A stretch of DNA of 64,000 bases. It comes from Entomortierella parvispora (taxonomy: Eukaryota > Mortierellomycota > Mortierellomycetes > Mortierellales > Mortierellaceae). The stretch spans positions 1,736,001-1,800,000 of the forward strand of contig OY752141.1 of the NCBI GenBank assembly GCA_963573315.1. Direction: 5' to 3'. Below the pieces are notes generated by a model. That model was not told where the DNA came from, made no database searches, and saw only the letters and a list, made by a program, of their open reading frames with translations. Each line of letters begins with the position of its first letter. Within the stretch, counting starts at the first letter, position 1. Positions 22,695 to 33,243 of the stretch are shown one piece after another. Made by a program: the position numbers and the translations under genes.

Positions 22695-25600
22695 TTAGGT
22701 AGAATAGCCATTCCACTGTGGGTATGAACCGACAGGGATTGTCCCTGTCACAGAGGCGTCCGTGACCGCCGAGGTCATACCTGGGCCCCCTCCATTTGCG
22801 ATCCCTGTTGCGTATGGACCAGTTGGGTATCCAGTGGAATATCCTGTTGGGTATGGAGTGGTCGGGGATGAAAAGGATGAGCTATCATACTCGTAATTGG
22901 ACGATGGAGAAGATATAGAAGAGCCCGGATGATGGTGATGCTGCTGTTGTTGTTGTTGCATGTGAACTCCATTGTGGTGAGGGTACTGCTGCGAATGTGG
23001 ATGCTGTTGGTAATGCTGATGTGGATGGGGGGGCCCTCCTTGGGCCTGATCTGCCCACGCTTGATAGGTTGGGTAGGGAAAGTAGGACTGTGCTCCCCCG
23101 TTCACACCTCCATTCACCATCCCTGGGCTGTATTCTCCGTCGTCGTTGCCTGTCTGTCCCATGACAATGCCTGAATTGGCCAATCCCTCGCCAGCCCCTC
23201 CCTGCGCTTCGGCGGCGGCGTTTGGTGACAGGGGCGAGAGAGGCGTCAGGGGTGAAAGAGGCCCTCCAGCCATCCTACTTTCTCGAGCGGCAGCTCCGGC
23301 AGCCCCAAAGATTCCGCTCAGAGAAGAGGAGCCAACGTCAATACTCATCCCACCAACGCCAGCGCTGATGCTGTGAGTCCGACTGTGAGGCGTGGATGCA
23401 GCTGAGGAGTATGGATGGTGATGATGGTGGCTACTATGGTGGTATGGATGACTTCCATGTTGGCTCACGTTCGAGAGGCGACGCTCCCCTGGAGAGACTC
23501 CTGTGGGACTTCCAACAACGCTACCATCGAGTCCAGAAATAGAACTGATGCTTAAGGACCGTTCAGGAAGATCGACGTAATGACCGGGACTCCGGCCTCG
23601 AACCACGAGTGAATCTGATTGAGATGAAGCCACACAATAGACAGTGCCTTCTTCCGTATGAGCGTACAGGTCCACGAACAAAATGTAAAACTGTTGGGCT
23701 GCCTGTCGTTTGCCATTGTTAGCCGTCGCAGTCTTGAACTGGACTCGCTCGTAGGTCACGACAGACTGTGGTGCGGACATTGAAGGTGACGTCGGAGAGC
23801 CGGAAGAATGGGAAGGTGAGGGCGTCGCAGACAGGGCCGTCAGAGCGCCGCCCCCTTTGATATTTCGAAGACCAGGGATGATCTGAGGTCCCTTGTCGCG
23901 CTTGGGAGTGTGTTGGATCAAGTCAATCTTTTTCTCGCTGCTGGCAATTCGAGAAGCGATACAGACCGAGAAATGAGTGACAACCGACAGGCCTCCGGTG
24001 CTTACTCCGCGTTTATAACCATGGATTTCGGTATCGGGGGTGTCAGTGTCTCGAGAAAGAATCTCTGTCGTGTCCAAAAGGCAGGGTACCTCTGCGTCCC
24101 TTGTGTGATCAAAGCCAAGGATGTTGAACGCCGTGCTGACTTGGAAATAATTGCGACGGTAACAAGTCCAAATCTTGTTGGCCGTAAAAAATCCGCGATC
24201 AATCCTGGCCATTACACGGAACTTGAACCTTGAAAAAATTGGAGAGAGTCAGGTCAAATTGCGCGCCCACAAACAGAATCACGCTACTTGTTGCTGTGCG
24301 ACCCACAGCGAAACCTTGCAAAGCCCAAATACTTACGAGTGCATCTGGTTCATGCTGTACACATTGTGGAACTGTCGAGTGTTGGCAAAGTAGGGGCCAT
24401 CTTCGACTGTGGCTAGTGAACCTGCTCTTCGAGAGCGCACGACCGGGTGTGGGAGAGTTGTTCCAGCGATAGAGTTGCGATGATGTATGATGGGCCCGTC
24501 TGTCCCGGAACTAACCGCGTCAGAAGCATGTCCACAAGAACAAAAAAAGAACCATTAGCCTATTTTTTCAAAACCGGGTGACCAGGGCAAATGATAGACT
24601 AGCGACCACTCTTGTCAAAATATGAAGAAACAAGACTTACGCGCACGATTGCATGAAGGCCCCCGACGAAGAAAAAGACGAGGCCCCATAGTCTCCTCTG
24701 CTGTGTCCTTGTGGGAAAGACGGAAGGCTATACCGATAGTGGTCGCCGTTTTGCTCAGGGCTGCTTCGGCAGAACAAAGATGAAGAACAAAAGACGGGAG
24801 CTGGTTGGTTAATCTCTTTCACCCCCCCTTTTGGCTCAGTTATGTCAACCTGAATGTGGCACAAAAAAAAAAGAAGGAAGGGAGTGGGGGAGGCAATTGC
24901 CGATGGGAGAATAAACATACGAAGGGAAATCGGAGAGGGGATGCTGATTCTCCTGGATCTGCCCCAGCTCGGAGCTGTAGTGGGGGGCAACATGGTATCC
25001 TGGGCTATAGTGGGGTACGAGGGAGTCACCCTCCGGTCCTCGGGTCTCGTCCCGCTCCGAGTTTGTGGGCAGAAAGAGTCTAGAAGGACGAACGGCGTAC
25101 GTTTGTTCAATTGGCAAAGAGGGATTCGGTTAGCAGAGTTAGGAGATAGGATGCAAGCATGGCAAGGTTCACTCTGGACAAATGGAGGGATTTTGTGAGC
25201 AAAGCCCTTCCCGGAATCTGGTGCAGTACAGCTCAACGGCCAGGTTGCCAGTCCAGTGTGTACATTTCATGTACGCCCCATCCGTGTACTTCTCAGTAGT
25301 AATCGGCCAGGTGCTCAGTCAGTAAATCTGCCAGTGAATCCGTCCGTCCGTCCGTCCGTCAATCCGTCCCTCAATCCGTCCGTCAGTGCGGCTCTTCAAG
25401 TTTGCGAGCACGGGACAGCCGAACGGCAGACAAGAGGACGCACACCACAAGAGAAGAATATTTTTAAAAATACAAAGCGGGGAAGCACTGGCCATCTCTG
25501 TGGTAATTCGATCGATGAAGCGCGTCGTTTCGCTCGGGACCGCCAGACTGACCCACTGACAATGGGTTGGTCCAGAGAACAAACAACACAGCAAGCAAGG

Positions 25601-26629
25601 CAAAGAGAAGCACAGCGCATTGAAACACTCTCTTGTTCACTCACGCACATTCACCCACGCAAACATACACACGCACACACCCTGTTTTGCAGCCCATTCC
25701 TTTGTCAGTCAGCCATCTTTTTTTAAAAATCCTTTTTTTTTTTGCCCATGGTCACCATGGTCAGAATACAAACAGGGGTCGAAAAGGGAAGAATGGGAGT
25801 CCACCCTGTCCTGTCCTGTCATGTTCTATCCTGGCTCTTCCCGTCCTTCTCTTCCTGGCTCTTTTGCTTAGCTCGACTTTTTCTCTTTGCTGCACTGAGC
25901 AACCACCTTGCAGCAGAACAAAAAAAAACACGCATGCCCTCCCGTGTCCCCCCTCGTTCCCGACAGACATTCTCTGCTCCGACAATACCTTTGACCCCCA
26001 AAAACTCCTCTCTCTCTCTTTGCTCTGCGGGGTACTCTGCACTGCAGGCAGCCTCCCTCTTTTTCTCCCCCCGCTACTTTGCATTTTGACCCACATGTCC
26101 ACGCCAGGCTGGCTGGCTATTGAGCAACTTACGAGGGTGCAAGAACATTCAGTCCGGAGTAGTATGCGGGTTGCGAAGACCGACCGTCCGACGGCAGGAA
26201 ATGGTTCGGATGGAGCGGATGCACCTGGTTGAGCGGATGGACCGGACTCATGAGTGGGTATGGCTGCTGCTGCGGTGGCTGCTGATGCTGCTGGAATGAA
26301 TGGTCCTGTCCTTGGTCTTGGCCATAGTAGGCGTAATGACCCTGCTGATCCCCATACTCTTGCTGCTGCTGTTCTTGCTCCTTTGGCTCCTCCTGGCCGT
26401 GGTTCTCGGCAATAGCGTGGCTGCGAAGGGACCCTTTCCGTGACTGTGCGGTCGTCGTCGTCGTCCCCACGCGTTCTGCAGCCTCGGTCCTAGGCGGCGA
26501 GGACGCGCTTCCGGCTGTCGGTTCGCTCAGGGTGCCTGCAGGTCCGGTCGAGTTCGGGGTGGTGCGGTCCGTGGGCGGCGAGGCGGACGCAGAGGAGGAG
26601 GTGCCATTGGAGGCGGATTCAACGGCCAT
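22695..26629 (-). CDS. Ndt80/PhoG-family transcription factor, five exons
   Basis: The exons are 26629-26133, 25079-24921, 24760-24641, 24510-24337 and 24228-22695, all joining in the same phase; about 827 residues. The N-terminal 300 residues are Gln/Ser/Pro-rich activation-type sequence. The DNA-binding fold follows. It is seen in VEDGPYFANTRQFHNVYSMN, MARIDRGFFTANKIWTCYRR, the QHTPKRDKGPQ loop, FKTATANNGKRQAAQQF and LVVRGRSPGHY, all hallmarks of the Ndt80 (PF05224) family that binds MSE-like sites. The C-terminal 330 residues are Ser/Pro/Gly-rich with His and Gln runs. Family members control meiosis, nutrient response or secretion in fungi; the role here is unknown. The first ATG in frame was chosen as start. 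An acceptor-like site just upstream (near 26705) leaves room for an additional 5' exon. Intron 1 is unusually long (1,053 bases). Confidence 0.85.
25337..25386. repeat. CCGT tetranucleotide microsatellite
   Basis: CCGT/CAAT-type units inside intron 1 of the Ndt80-family gene. A second similar CCGT tract lies at about 27960-28015 in the gene's upstream region. Confidence 0.8.
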
Positions 26630-28800
26630 CTCGCGACGCGTCGTTTTTTTCTTTCGTTTATCCAATGCGGTGTCCGTTTGGGGCGACAATGGGAGCGAGC
26701 TGGAAGAGGGGAATCAGCAAAAACGAAGAATTAAAAAAAAAGAGGATGCAATGCAAAAAAGAAAGAAAGAAGAGAGAATGACAGAAAAGAGTAAAAGGAT
26801 AAAAGAAGGGTACCAAACAACAATGGTAATGTTTATGAATATGAAAATGAAAAAAGGGGGTGAACGAGTGTCTACGCTTTGGGAAACCACAAACGCGGAT
26901 TGCTTTTGCTTCTCTCTCGCTCTCAACGAAACTGGTGGGTAAAGAAAGACGCGTGCGGAGGAGCAAAGAAAGAGAGAGAAGGCGAGTTGCAGCCGAGAGA
27001 CATGCACCGACAAGAGAACAAGAGTGGAAAGGAGCTGGGTGCAGGCCGACTACAAGGTAGATGGACTCGGGTAGGAAGGGGGCGTAAAAGAAAAGCGTGG
27101 AGAAGAGGAAGAAGAGGAAGAAGAGGGACGCTCTGGAGGAAGAAGGAGAAGAAGGGAAGAGGAAGAGGAAGAGAGGAAGGAAGAAAGAAAGAAAGAAAAA
27201 AAAATAGGGACTGGAGACAGGGGTGGGGAAGAAGAAGAGGAAGCGGAAGCGAAGAAAGGAGAACTCAAGAACAAGAGAGAAGGAGAAAGAGAGAGCAATG
27301 GGAGGCGTGTCTCCATCCCCTTCTCCTCCTTCTCCTCCATCATTCCGTCTGTCCGTCTCTCCATCTCCATCGCACATGGGTAAAGACATTGGTCCACAGA
27401 GCAGAGGTTCCGTCCCGTCTTGTGCGCGCGGCCGTGCAGACAACAGAGCAGGCGACGAAAGCACCATGGGCGCACCGACGATGGGTTCCTTCGGTCTGAC
27501 CGGACGAAACGCACGCACGACGCACGCACACACAGCAGCAACATCAAAGCGCAGAGATCTTCACCCTCCTGTCCTCCTTGGCTGTTCCGCCGGCCGCCCT
27601 TCCGTTCCCCCCGGTCCCCGCTGCTCTTGCACCCATGGAGCAGACCGACCGTGGGGCAGCAAGAGCAATTGACCCTTGTCCACACCCTGAGGACGCAATT
27701 TGATTGCTTCTCGTGCCTCTTTTGCTTCATGGGTGTGCTCTTCTCATTCTCTCTGCTTCTCTCTCTCTCTCTTTATCTCAAAAGTGCGAGTGCGCGTGTG
27801 AATGGACAGAGGCGCGCAGAGGGCACATAGAGTTGCTGCTCAACCAGCACAACAACAACCCTTCCATTAAAGTGCTCTCAAGCATTGCTTCTTTGGTCGT
27901 CCTGCTTTCCGCCCGCCTCGTCCATTGCCAGGCCATTCTATCCGCCCGTCCCCTCTCTCTGTCCGTCTGTCCGTCCGTCCGTCAGTCAATCCGTCCGTCC
28001 GTCAGTTCGTCCTGAAGGCTCTTTTATTTATTTTTTGTTTTCTTCTTTTTTTCCACTTGTTTGTTCGACTGACTTTTTGCTAGTCCTTGCACCTCTCGCA
28101 TATTTGCCGGTTTGCCCTCCCTCGGTGGAAAGAGAGATAAAAATGATTAAAATCGCTTTGTTTGCGAATCTGTCCAATCCCATCGGGGCCGCCCATCGTA
28201 TCCATCGTTCGTAAAAAAGCAATCGCAGCTGGGCAAGCCCTCCGCACGAGTGCTCTCACTTTTCGGTGCCTCTTGTTCAGGAACCAAAAAAACCTGAAGG
28301 GAAAAACTGATAGCCAAGAATCAACCTAGAGAGCAATTGAGTAAAGTGGTCAAAGTGGTCAGAGAGTGGTCAAAGTAATCCTAAAGTTAAAGTGGAAAAA
28401 AGAGACTGGGGTCGGTGGGTCGGTGGGTGGCCATGACGACACAGGAGGTGTCAATGTGGCGACTGTACACGTACTGAACGAAAAACGAGTTCGCACCAAA
28501 TGCACGACGCATTGAAAAAAGTCGCTGCACTGCACTGCACTGCAGCAGTGCAGTGCTCTGTGCTGCCCGGGCTGCCGAAAGAGTACAGAGTTGCAAGGTT
28601 GCAGACTCAGGTAAGCAGACGTCAAACACTGGCGCTGGTGGGCGAACGCTTCAAATAAAAAAACCACTCTTTGTGTTTTGCAAGGGTGCTTTGTTTTGTC
28701 AGTACATGTGCAGGTGTAGGACATGAACCTGCCGAGGGCGTGAGCAGACGCCACCAACCCAAGGAAGCGGTAAGGCAATGGGGGTTGTTCTGGCTATCTG
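26630..28800. other. Upstream region of the Ndt80-family gene, gene-free
   Basis: A 700-base strongly purine-rich block (about 26700-27300, GA/AAG repeats) is followed by GC-rich and CT-rich sequence and a CCGT microsatellite. Long frames here are composition artefacts. It probably serves as promoter and 5' leader of the minus-strand transcription factor. Confidence 0.5.
28532..28556. repeat. Perfect 10-bp inverted repeat with 5-base loop
   Basis: GCACTGCACT (28532-28541), loop GCAGC, then AGTGCAGTGC (28547-28556). The left arm is part of a short GCACT tandem run, so slippage could explain it. Confidence 0.8.
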
Positions 28801-28888
28801 AGGCCGCACACCGGGATTGTTGGAGAGCAGAGAACAATAATAATAAAATCAAATCAGGCTCGGTCGTCTGCTCCTGTATAGCAGGCTG
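28801..28888. repeat. Left copy of an island-flanking direct repeat
   Basis: AGGCCGCACACCGGGATTGT through AATAATAAAATCAAAT to GGCTCGGTCGTCTG matches, with small differences, the segment at 32666-32755 in the same orientation. A related block (CTCTCTGGAA.TT.GAACTGT) follows both, at about 29068 and 32760. The left copy has about 200 additional bases between the two blocks. Confidence 0.75.
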
Positions 28889-29159
28889 TGGCCTTGGAAA
28901 AGGTCGGGCCTCTTTGACTCCAGCACACGAATCAATCTGGCTCGGGCAGCCTCTGGGGATCGCGGGACCTGACTCTTGCTGCAGGGACCTCTTTTATTCA
29001 TACAGAACAAAAGATTGTCGCAGATGGACCAGGCGTTGTTTTAAAAGACGAGCTACGCGAGCCGCTCTCTGGAATTAGAACTGTGCGCGCTGCCCTTCAT
29101 ATCTGGATAAACGACCCCTTTCTTCTGGAGCTATTCGAAGTTTCGGAAAATTGCCATAT

Positions 29160-30110
29160 CAAAAAAAAGCTTTCGTGCGGCAAGCAAATCTCTTGCTCCG
29201 CTTTGCTGAGGTAGTCAAAGCCGTCCTTAATCCACAGAGTGTGATGTTGTTCATTAGGGATGTTCCTGGTGCAACGAACCTATTAATGCTGAAAACCAAA
29301 CGTCTCCTTCTCTGCCACCTTGTTCGCAACTGTATGACTGAACCTGGTGAAGGTCGTCTGCATCTCCCAAAAAAAACCCCACAATGCGAGAACGAAAGCT
29401 TCCGAAATCTCACTGTAGGCCATCTCTTCCTTAATCACAGCAATTCTACGCATCTTGAGGATCGGATAGTAAAAAATCTTGTACTGGAGCTCGGCCGCGC
29501 TGTTCAGCAACTTACCAATAAACAGATTGTATCCGCCGTCCAACGCAACATAGTTTGTGGATCTTGCTTTGGGTGCCCAAGCGGAGAAGCATGATTCCGT
29601 CATTGTAGTCACGGCATGGCGCGGGTGCAGACACAAAAAATACAATATTGTTCATGTCTGTGCACACCTGCACACGGAGCCCAGATTTCTTCAGCATGAA
29701 TGAGTTCAAACTGGCTTTGTCTGCGTTGACATTGATAATCCTGGAGTCGTGGCCGTCCAGGTTGAGTGTCACGTTCTTGATTGGCTCTGGATTTCTTTCG
29801 GTAGCGAGATGGTGACGATTGAGCACAAACGTCTTGACGGTGTCGATGTCGTTCACAGCGGCAATCTCAGTGCGATGGGCCAGTCGTTAAACAGTACAGG
29901 AACTTTCAGTGAGTCCGTACATGCTTAGACCATGATAAGCGCTTCAGGATGCTTATTCGAGGACAGACGAAACAGATCATTTCCGTGGTGCACGGACCAT
30001 GATGACTTCTTGATGGCTACCACCACTACCACCATTTCTAGGCAAGGTTTTAGAAAAGTAAAAAATGTCGTGTGCGTGTTGAAGACACATTCCATTTGTT
30101 TATAGTCAAT
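29160..30110 (-). pseudogene. Decayed DDE-type transposase
   Basis: Reading on the minus strand from about 30.1 kb down to 29.16 kb, pieces of one protein appear in more than one frame. The middle part contains VQVCTDMNNIVFFVSAPAPC, likely including the first catalytic Asp. Next come LDGGYNLFIGKLLN with the second Asp and LWGFFWEMQTTFTRFSH, which matches the helix region before the final acid in related elements. A frameshift near 29640 and another near 29285 break it, and no start is recognisable. I know close relatives as DDE-superfamily endonuclease transposases in Mucoromycota genomes, recalled from memory. The copy cannot encode an active enzyme as it stands. Terminal inverted repeats were not found. 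Confidence 0.6.
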
Positions 30111-30134
30111 TTTTGAGCTATACACGCAAGCAGA

Positions 30135-30890
30135 CGGGCCAAAGAAAAAAAATCGAGGAGCAGCGGAAGCAGTTCTGGAAAAGACGCGCGTTCATCGTAA
30201 AGGCAACCAACTTGAAGACGATCCCGGCATTCTATCGCATCTAGCACACCGATGAGGTCATGGAGTCGCGTCTGGACCAGAATCCCGATATCCTGCCGGT
30301 CCGTAACGGTGCTATCGATCTCCAGACCGGAGAGCTGCGACGTGGAGCTGCCGACTAGGGCTGGAAGCAGCTGCAGATATTGTTGATGGATTTATTGGCG
30401 GTTTGTTCAGCCAAGACCAGGCCTCCACTGGGTACCTGCAGAAGCTGCTGGGCTATGGCATCACCGGTGACCGATCACACGGACTCGCAGGTGTGGGCCA
30501 TGTTCACGAATGAGGGCTCGAACGGCAAATCGCTGCTCACGGGAATTTTGGAGGACCTCCTCAAGGACTGGGTTGCCACCTCGCCCTATGAGATTTTCTT
30601 CCGTGACGAACAGCGTTTGCGCGAAGGCTCGCATGCCACACATTTGGGCATTATGAAAGGTGCACGCATCTGCATCAAGGAAGAGGCCCAGAGCTGAAAA
30701 CAAGCTGCGCGATCAGTCCGCTCAGAATCAGCTGTTAGACTGGCTGGTCCGTGGTACGGTCGCATGGTTCAAGAACAAAGACCTGTCGAAACAACCACCG
30801 CCATGTTGGCAGCATTCCAGGCATACAGTGACGAGAATGACAAGCTGCAGCAGTTCGTGGACATGCACTGTGAGACTGGTGACAGTTCTT
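30135..30890 (+). pseudogene. Decayed D5-type primase/SF3 helicase relic
   Basis: Plus-strand fragments in changing frames resemble the D5-like primase-helicase of large DNA viruses, phages and related elements. The visible landmarks are NPDILPVRNGAIDLQTGEL (D5 N-terminal region), TNEGSNGKSLLTGILEDLL (SF3 Walker A, about 30506-30560), EGSHATHLGIMKGARICIKE, and a C-terminal NQLLDWLVRGTVAWF followed in another frame by FQAYSDENDKLQQFVD. In-frame stops at 30242 and 30356, several frameshifts and a large internal deletion near 30690 (Walker B and sensor part missing) show that it is dead. The source could be a virus or a plasmid-like element. It may have arrived with the neighbouring transposase relic. 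Family assignment rests on motif recognition only. Confidence 0.6.
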
Positions 30891-31306
30891 AAACAAGAAC
30901 ATGGATACAACCATGAAGCAGAATAAGCTTGTTGTCCTCATGGAAGAAAAAGGGCCTCATAGCAGCATCACCCAAGGTCAACGGCACATCCTAGAAGATA
31001 TTCAAGGGTCTACGTTTTCCTGGGGCTCCAATGACACTTTTTGAGCAAGGGGACCCTTGATATCAAGCCTGCATGTCAGATAGCACAACAAATCGAAGAT
31101 GACCAGAGTTGTGCAAGCCATCTCGTGGTCATTTTAAAAGAGCTCGCCAAAGGCTCTTGCTACCTGCTCTCTGGTTGTGACACAAAGACTAATTGTACTG
31201 TCACTGTCTATACGTGAAAAATTAGTTGCCACCATTCCCTGAAAACATCACCATTCGTCATCATTCTCTCCATTGCTCCATCCTTCACCCTCCCCACAAC
31301 GACCAC

Positions 31307-32311
31307 ATGGCAGCGAACACGCCGACACTCCGCCTGTTTTGTCTCATCAGCGGCGACTCCACATCATGCGCCTTCAAAGTCAGGATTCTGGACACACTTG
31401 TAGACGTCAGTGATCTCAAGAAAGCGATCATCGGAGAGAAACCAAACACATTTGAGCATATTGATGCCAACGACTTGGTGCTCTGGCGAGCCACGATCCC
31501 CGCCAACGACAGCATGGGAGACCAGCATGTTGTCAAGATTGAGAGTTTGGACGACAAAAACAAGCTTGTCGACCCAAGGATAAGCCTTTTCAAGGTCTTC
31601 CCAGAGACTCCTGACGACAATACATACGTCATTGTCGAACGACCGAGAGGTAAGTCTCTAAAAAAATCTTTGGCGGATACTACCACTCTACCCACTCTAC
31701 CCACTCTACCTACGAGACCTCAAGCGCGGCCCAAAGGAGGAAAAGCAACAATGCTGTGGACAGAGACACTTGTGGAAGTCTTCGCAGGCGCAGTGGGCAA
31801 GTCCACGGAAGACTTCTGGTACGGTCCGTACAATGCGCTCCTGTACACATATTTCACGCTCAATGAGAGATATCTTGTCAGGCCACAGACATGTCCGATG
31901 ACATCCAGGAAAGCAGCTGATCTGGGCGTCGAGTATCTTGTCCAGAACGAGGAGGGGCTTCCGGTCCTGATCGTCCAGATAAAGCCGGAAGACTACATCT
32001 TGATGACCAGTAAGCGTGACGAAGCTGACATGCAGGCGCGCACACGGTTTAAGCAGATTGCGGAAGAGACACCTGCGGTCCGACAGTTGGTCGTAATCTG
32101 CGCGATCGGAGCGAAGTGCTGTGTTTACTCCGGACGGCGAGATGCTGGCGGCACCTTTGACATCGAGCCTTCAATGATCAGACAACATGCAGTGTACATA
32201 ATTGATACAGCGCCTGCGGTTTGGTGGGGCATCGACCTCCTGACCGAAGCTGGCAGGCAAGAACTGGACGACGTGTTCACAGAAGTCATGCAACTTAGGC
32301 CTGCCCACTAG
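31307..32311 (+). CDS. Short Crinkler (CRN) protein with PD-(D/E)XK-like tail
   Basis: Single open frame of 334 residues from the ATG at 31307; an earlier in-frame ATG (31226) would add an unlikely leader. Residues 8-115 form the CRN ubiquitin-like head: LRLFCLISGDS, DLKKAI, DANDLVLWRATIP, then DDNTYVIVERPRG. A Lys/Thr/Pro linker follows. The C-terminal domain has RKAADLGVEYLVQ and LPVLIVQIKPEDY. An Asp (about 205) and Q-x-K (224-226) are placed as in PD-(D/E)XK nucleases, with Gln in place of the usual acid. No P-loop NTPase is present between head and tail, unlike the long CRN at 46.8 kb. CRN proteins are known as nuclear-acting effectors or conflict proteins. A GTAAGT at the conserved CRN intron site may still act as a donor. 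Splicing 31650-31724 would remove 25 codons in frame. Confidence 0.8.
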   Translation: MAANTPTLRLFCLISGDSTSCAFKVRILDTLVDVSDLKKAIIGEKPNTFEHIDANDLVLWRATIPANDSMGDQHVVKIESLDDKNKLVDPRISLFKVFPETPDDNTYVIVERPRGKSLKKSLADTTTLPTLPTLPTRPQARPKGGKATMLWTETLVEVFAGAVGKSTEDFWYGPYNALLYTYFTLNERYLVRPQTCPMTSRKAADLGVEYLVQNEEGLPVLIVQIKPEDYILMTSKRDEADMQARTRFKQIAEETPAVRQLVVICAIGAKCCVYSGRRDAGGTFDIEPSMIRQHAVYIIDTAPAVWWGIDLLTEAGRQELDDVFTEVMQLRPAH

Positions 32312-32665
32312 ACCGTTCTTGAGTGTCTGCGGGCTGTTATCCACTGAAATGTTTTAGAGACGGACAATTCAAGAAAAGCCAAACCAAGCCTGAGGTCTCC
32401 ACAGTGGCCATCAGAGTACCAAATCATTGACGGTGACATTGACGTGGTGCGTTGAAAAGCAGACAAATAAAACTGTTTTTTAATAAACTTGCATACATCT
32501 GCATATTGTTTAGGCTGTGGCCCGAAAGAAGGGTGCTGTAGCTCTATAGAAAACCCCCGCCTTGCCGGCCCCATGGTCCGGGAGCTCTTGAAGGTGACTT
32601 TTTTGAGAACGACTTTCTGCGGGAGAAGAAGGGGGGCTGTTCAGGCTTCTGAGTCTAGCAGACTC

Positions 32666-32755
32666 AGGCCGCGCACCGGGATTGCTGGAAAGCAGAGAAC
32701 AAGAATAATAAAATCAAAATAGCATTCAGGCTCGGTCGTCTGCCACTGTATAGAA
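32666..32755. repeat. Right copy of the island-flanking direct repeat
   Basis: AGGCCGCGCACCGGGATTGC through AATAATAAAATCAAAA to GGCTCGGTCGTCTG, direct orientation relative to 28801-28888. The two copies enclose the transposase relic, the primase/helicase relic and the short CRN gene. Confidence 0.75.
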
Positions 32756-32862
32756 AGATGCTCTCTGGAAATTCGAACTGTTCTTGTCTCCACGTCATTG
32801 AGCTAGATGCTGCCCTGGATTTGACGTGACATATCGAACACGGGTACGCTGTAATTCGCTGT

Positions 32863-32898
32863 TAGACCACTAGACCACTAGACCACTAGACCACTAGA
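32863..32898. repeat. 8-bp tandem repeat TAGACCAC, 4.5 copies
   Basis: Perfect TAGACCAC units just outside the right flanking repeat, about 350 bases upstream of the next gene. Confidence 0.9.
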
Positions 32899-33243
32899 AT
32901 CCATTCTGTTCTGGTGCCTGTAATGCTTCCGCTGTTGTTTGCTGTGCAGATATACAATTAAAGAATTCGTCCACAGGCAGCACAACCGAGAAAGGCAGAC
33001 CTCGAATTGCGGGGATGGACATGGCCACAAAGATTTGGCACCCGCAGTCAGTCTCTCGAAACACAAGGGGGATCAGGAACAAGGAGAATCGTCCCCATTG
33101 GCGAACAGCGCCACGCGGGGGTCGGTGCACAGCCACACGCGAGTGTTCAATTTTACATGTGCGCTTATTCACACTCTTTTCATTCATTCAACTGCATTAT
33201 TCATTCATTCATTCTCTTGTTCATTGTCCATTCCATCCTCGCC

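Noticed and set aside
26658..27730. Long minus-strand Ser/Leu/Phe-rich and plus-strand Arg/Lys-rich frames
   Set aside because: Artefacts of the GA-rich block upstream of the Ndt80-family gene. No conserved motif is present.
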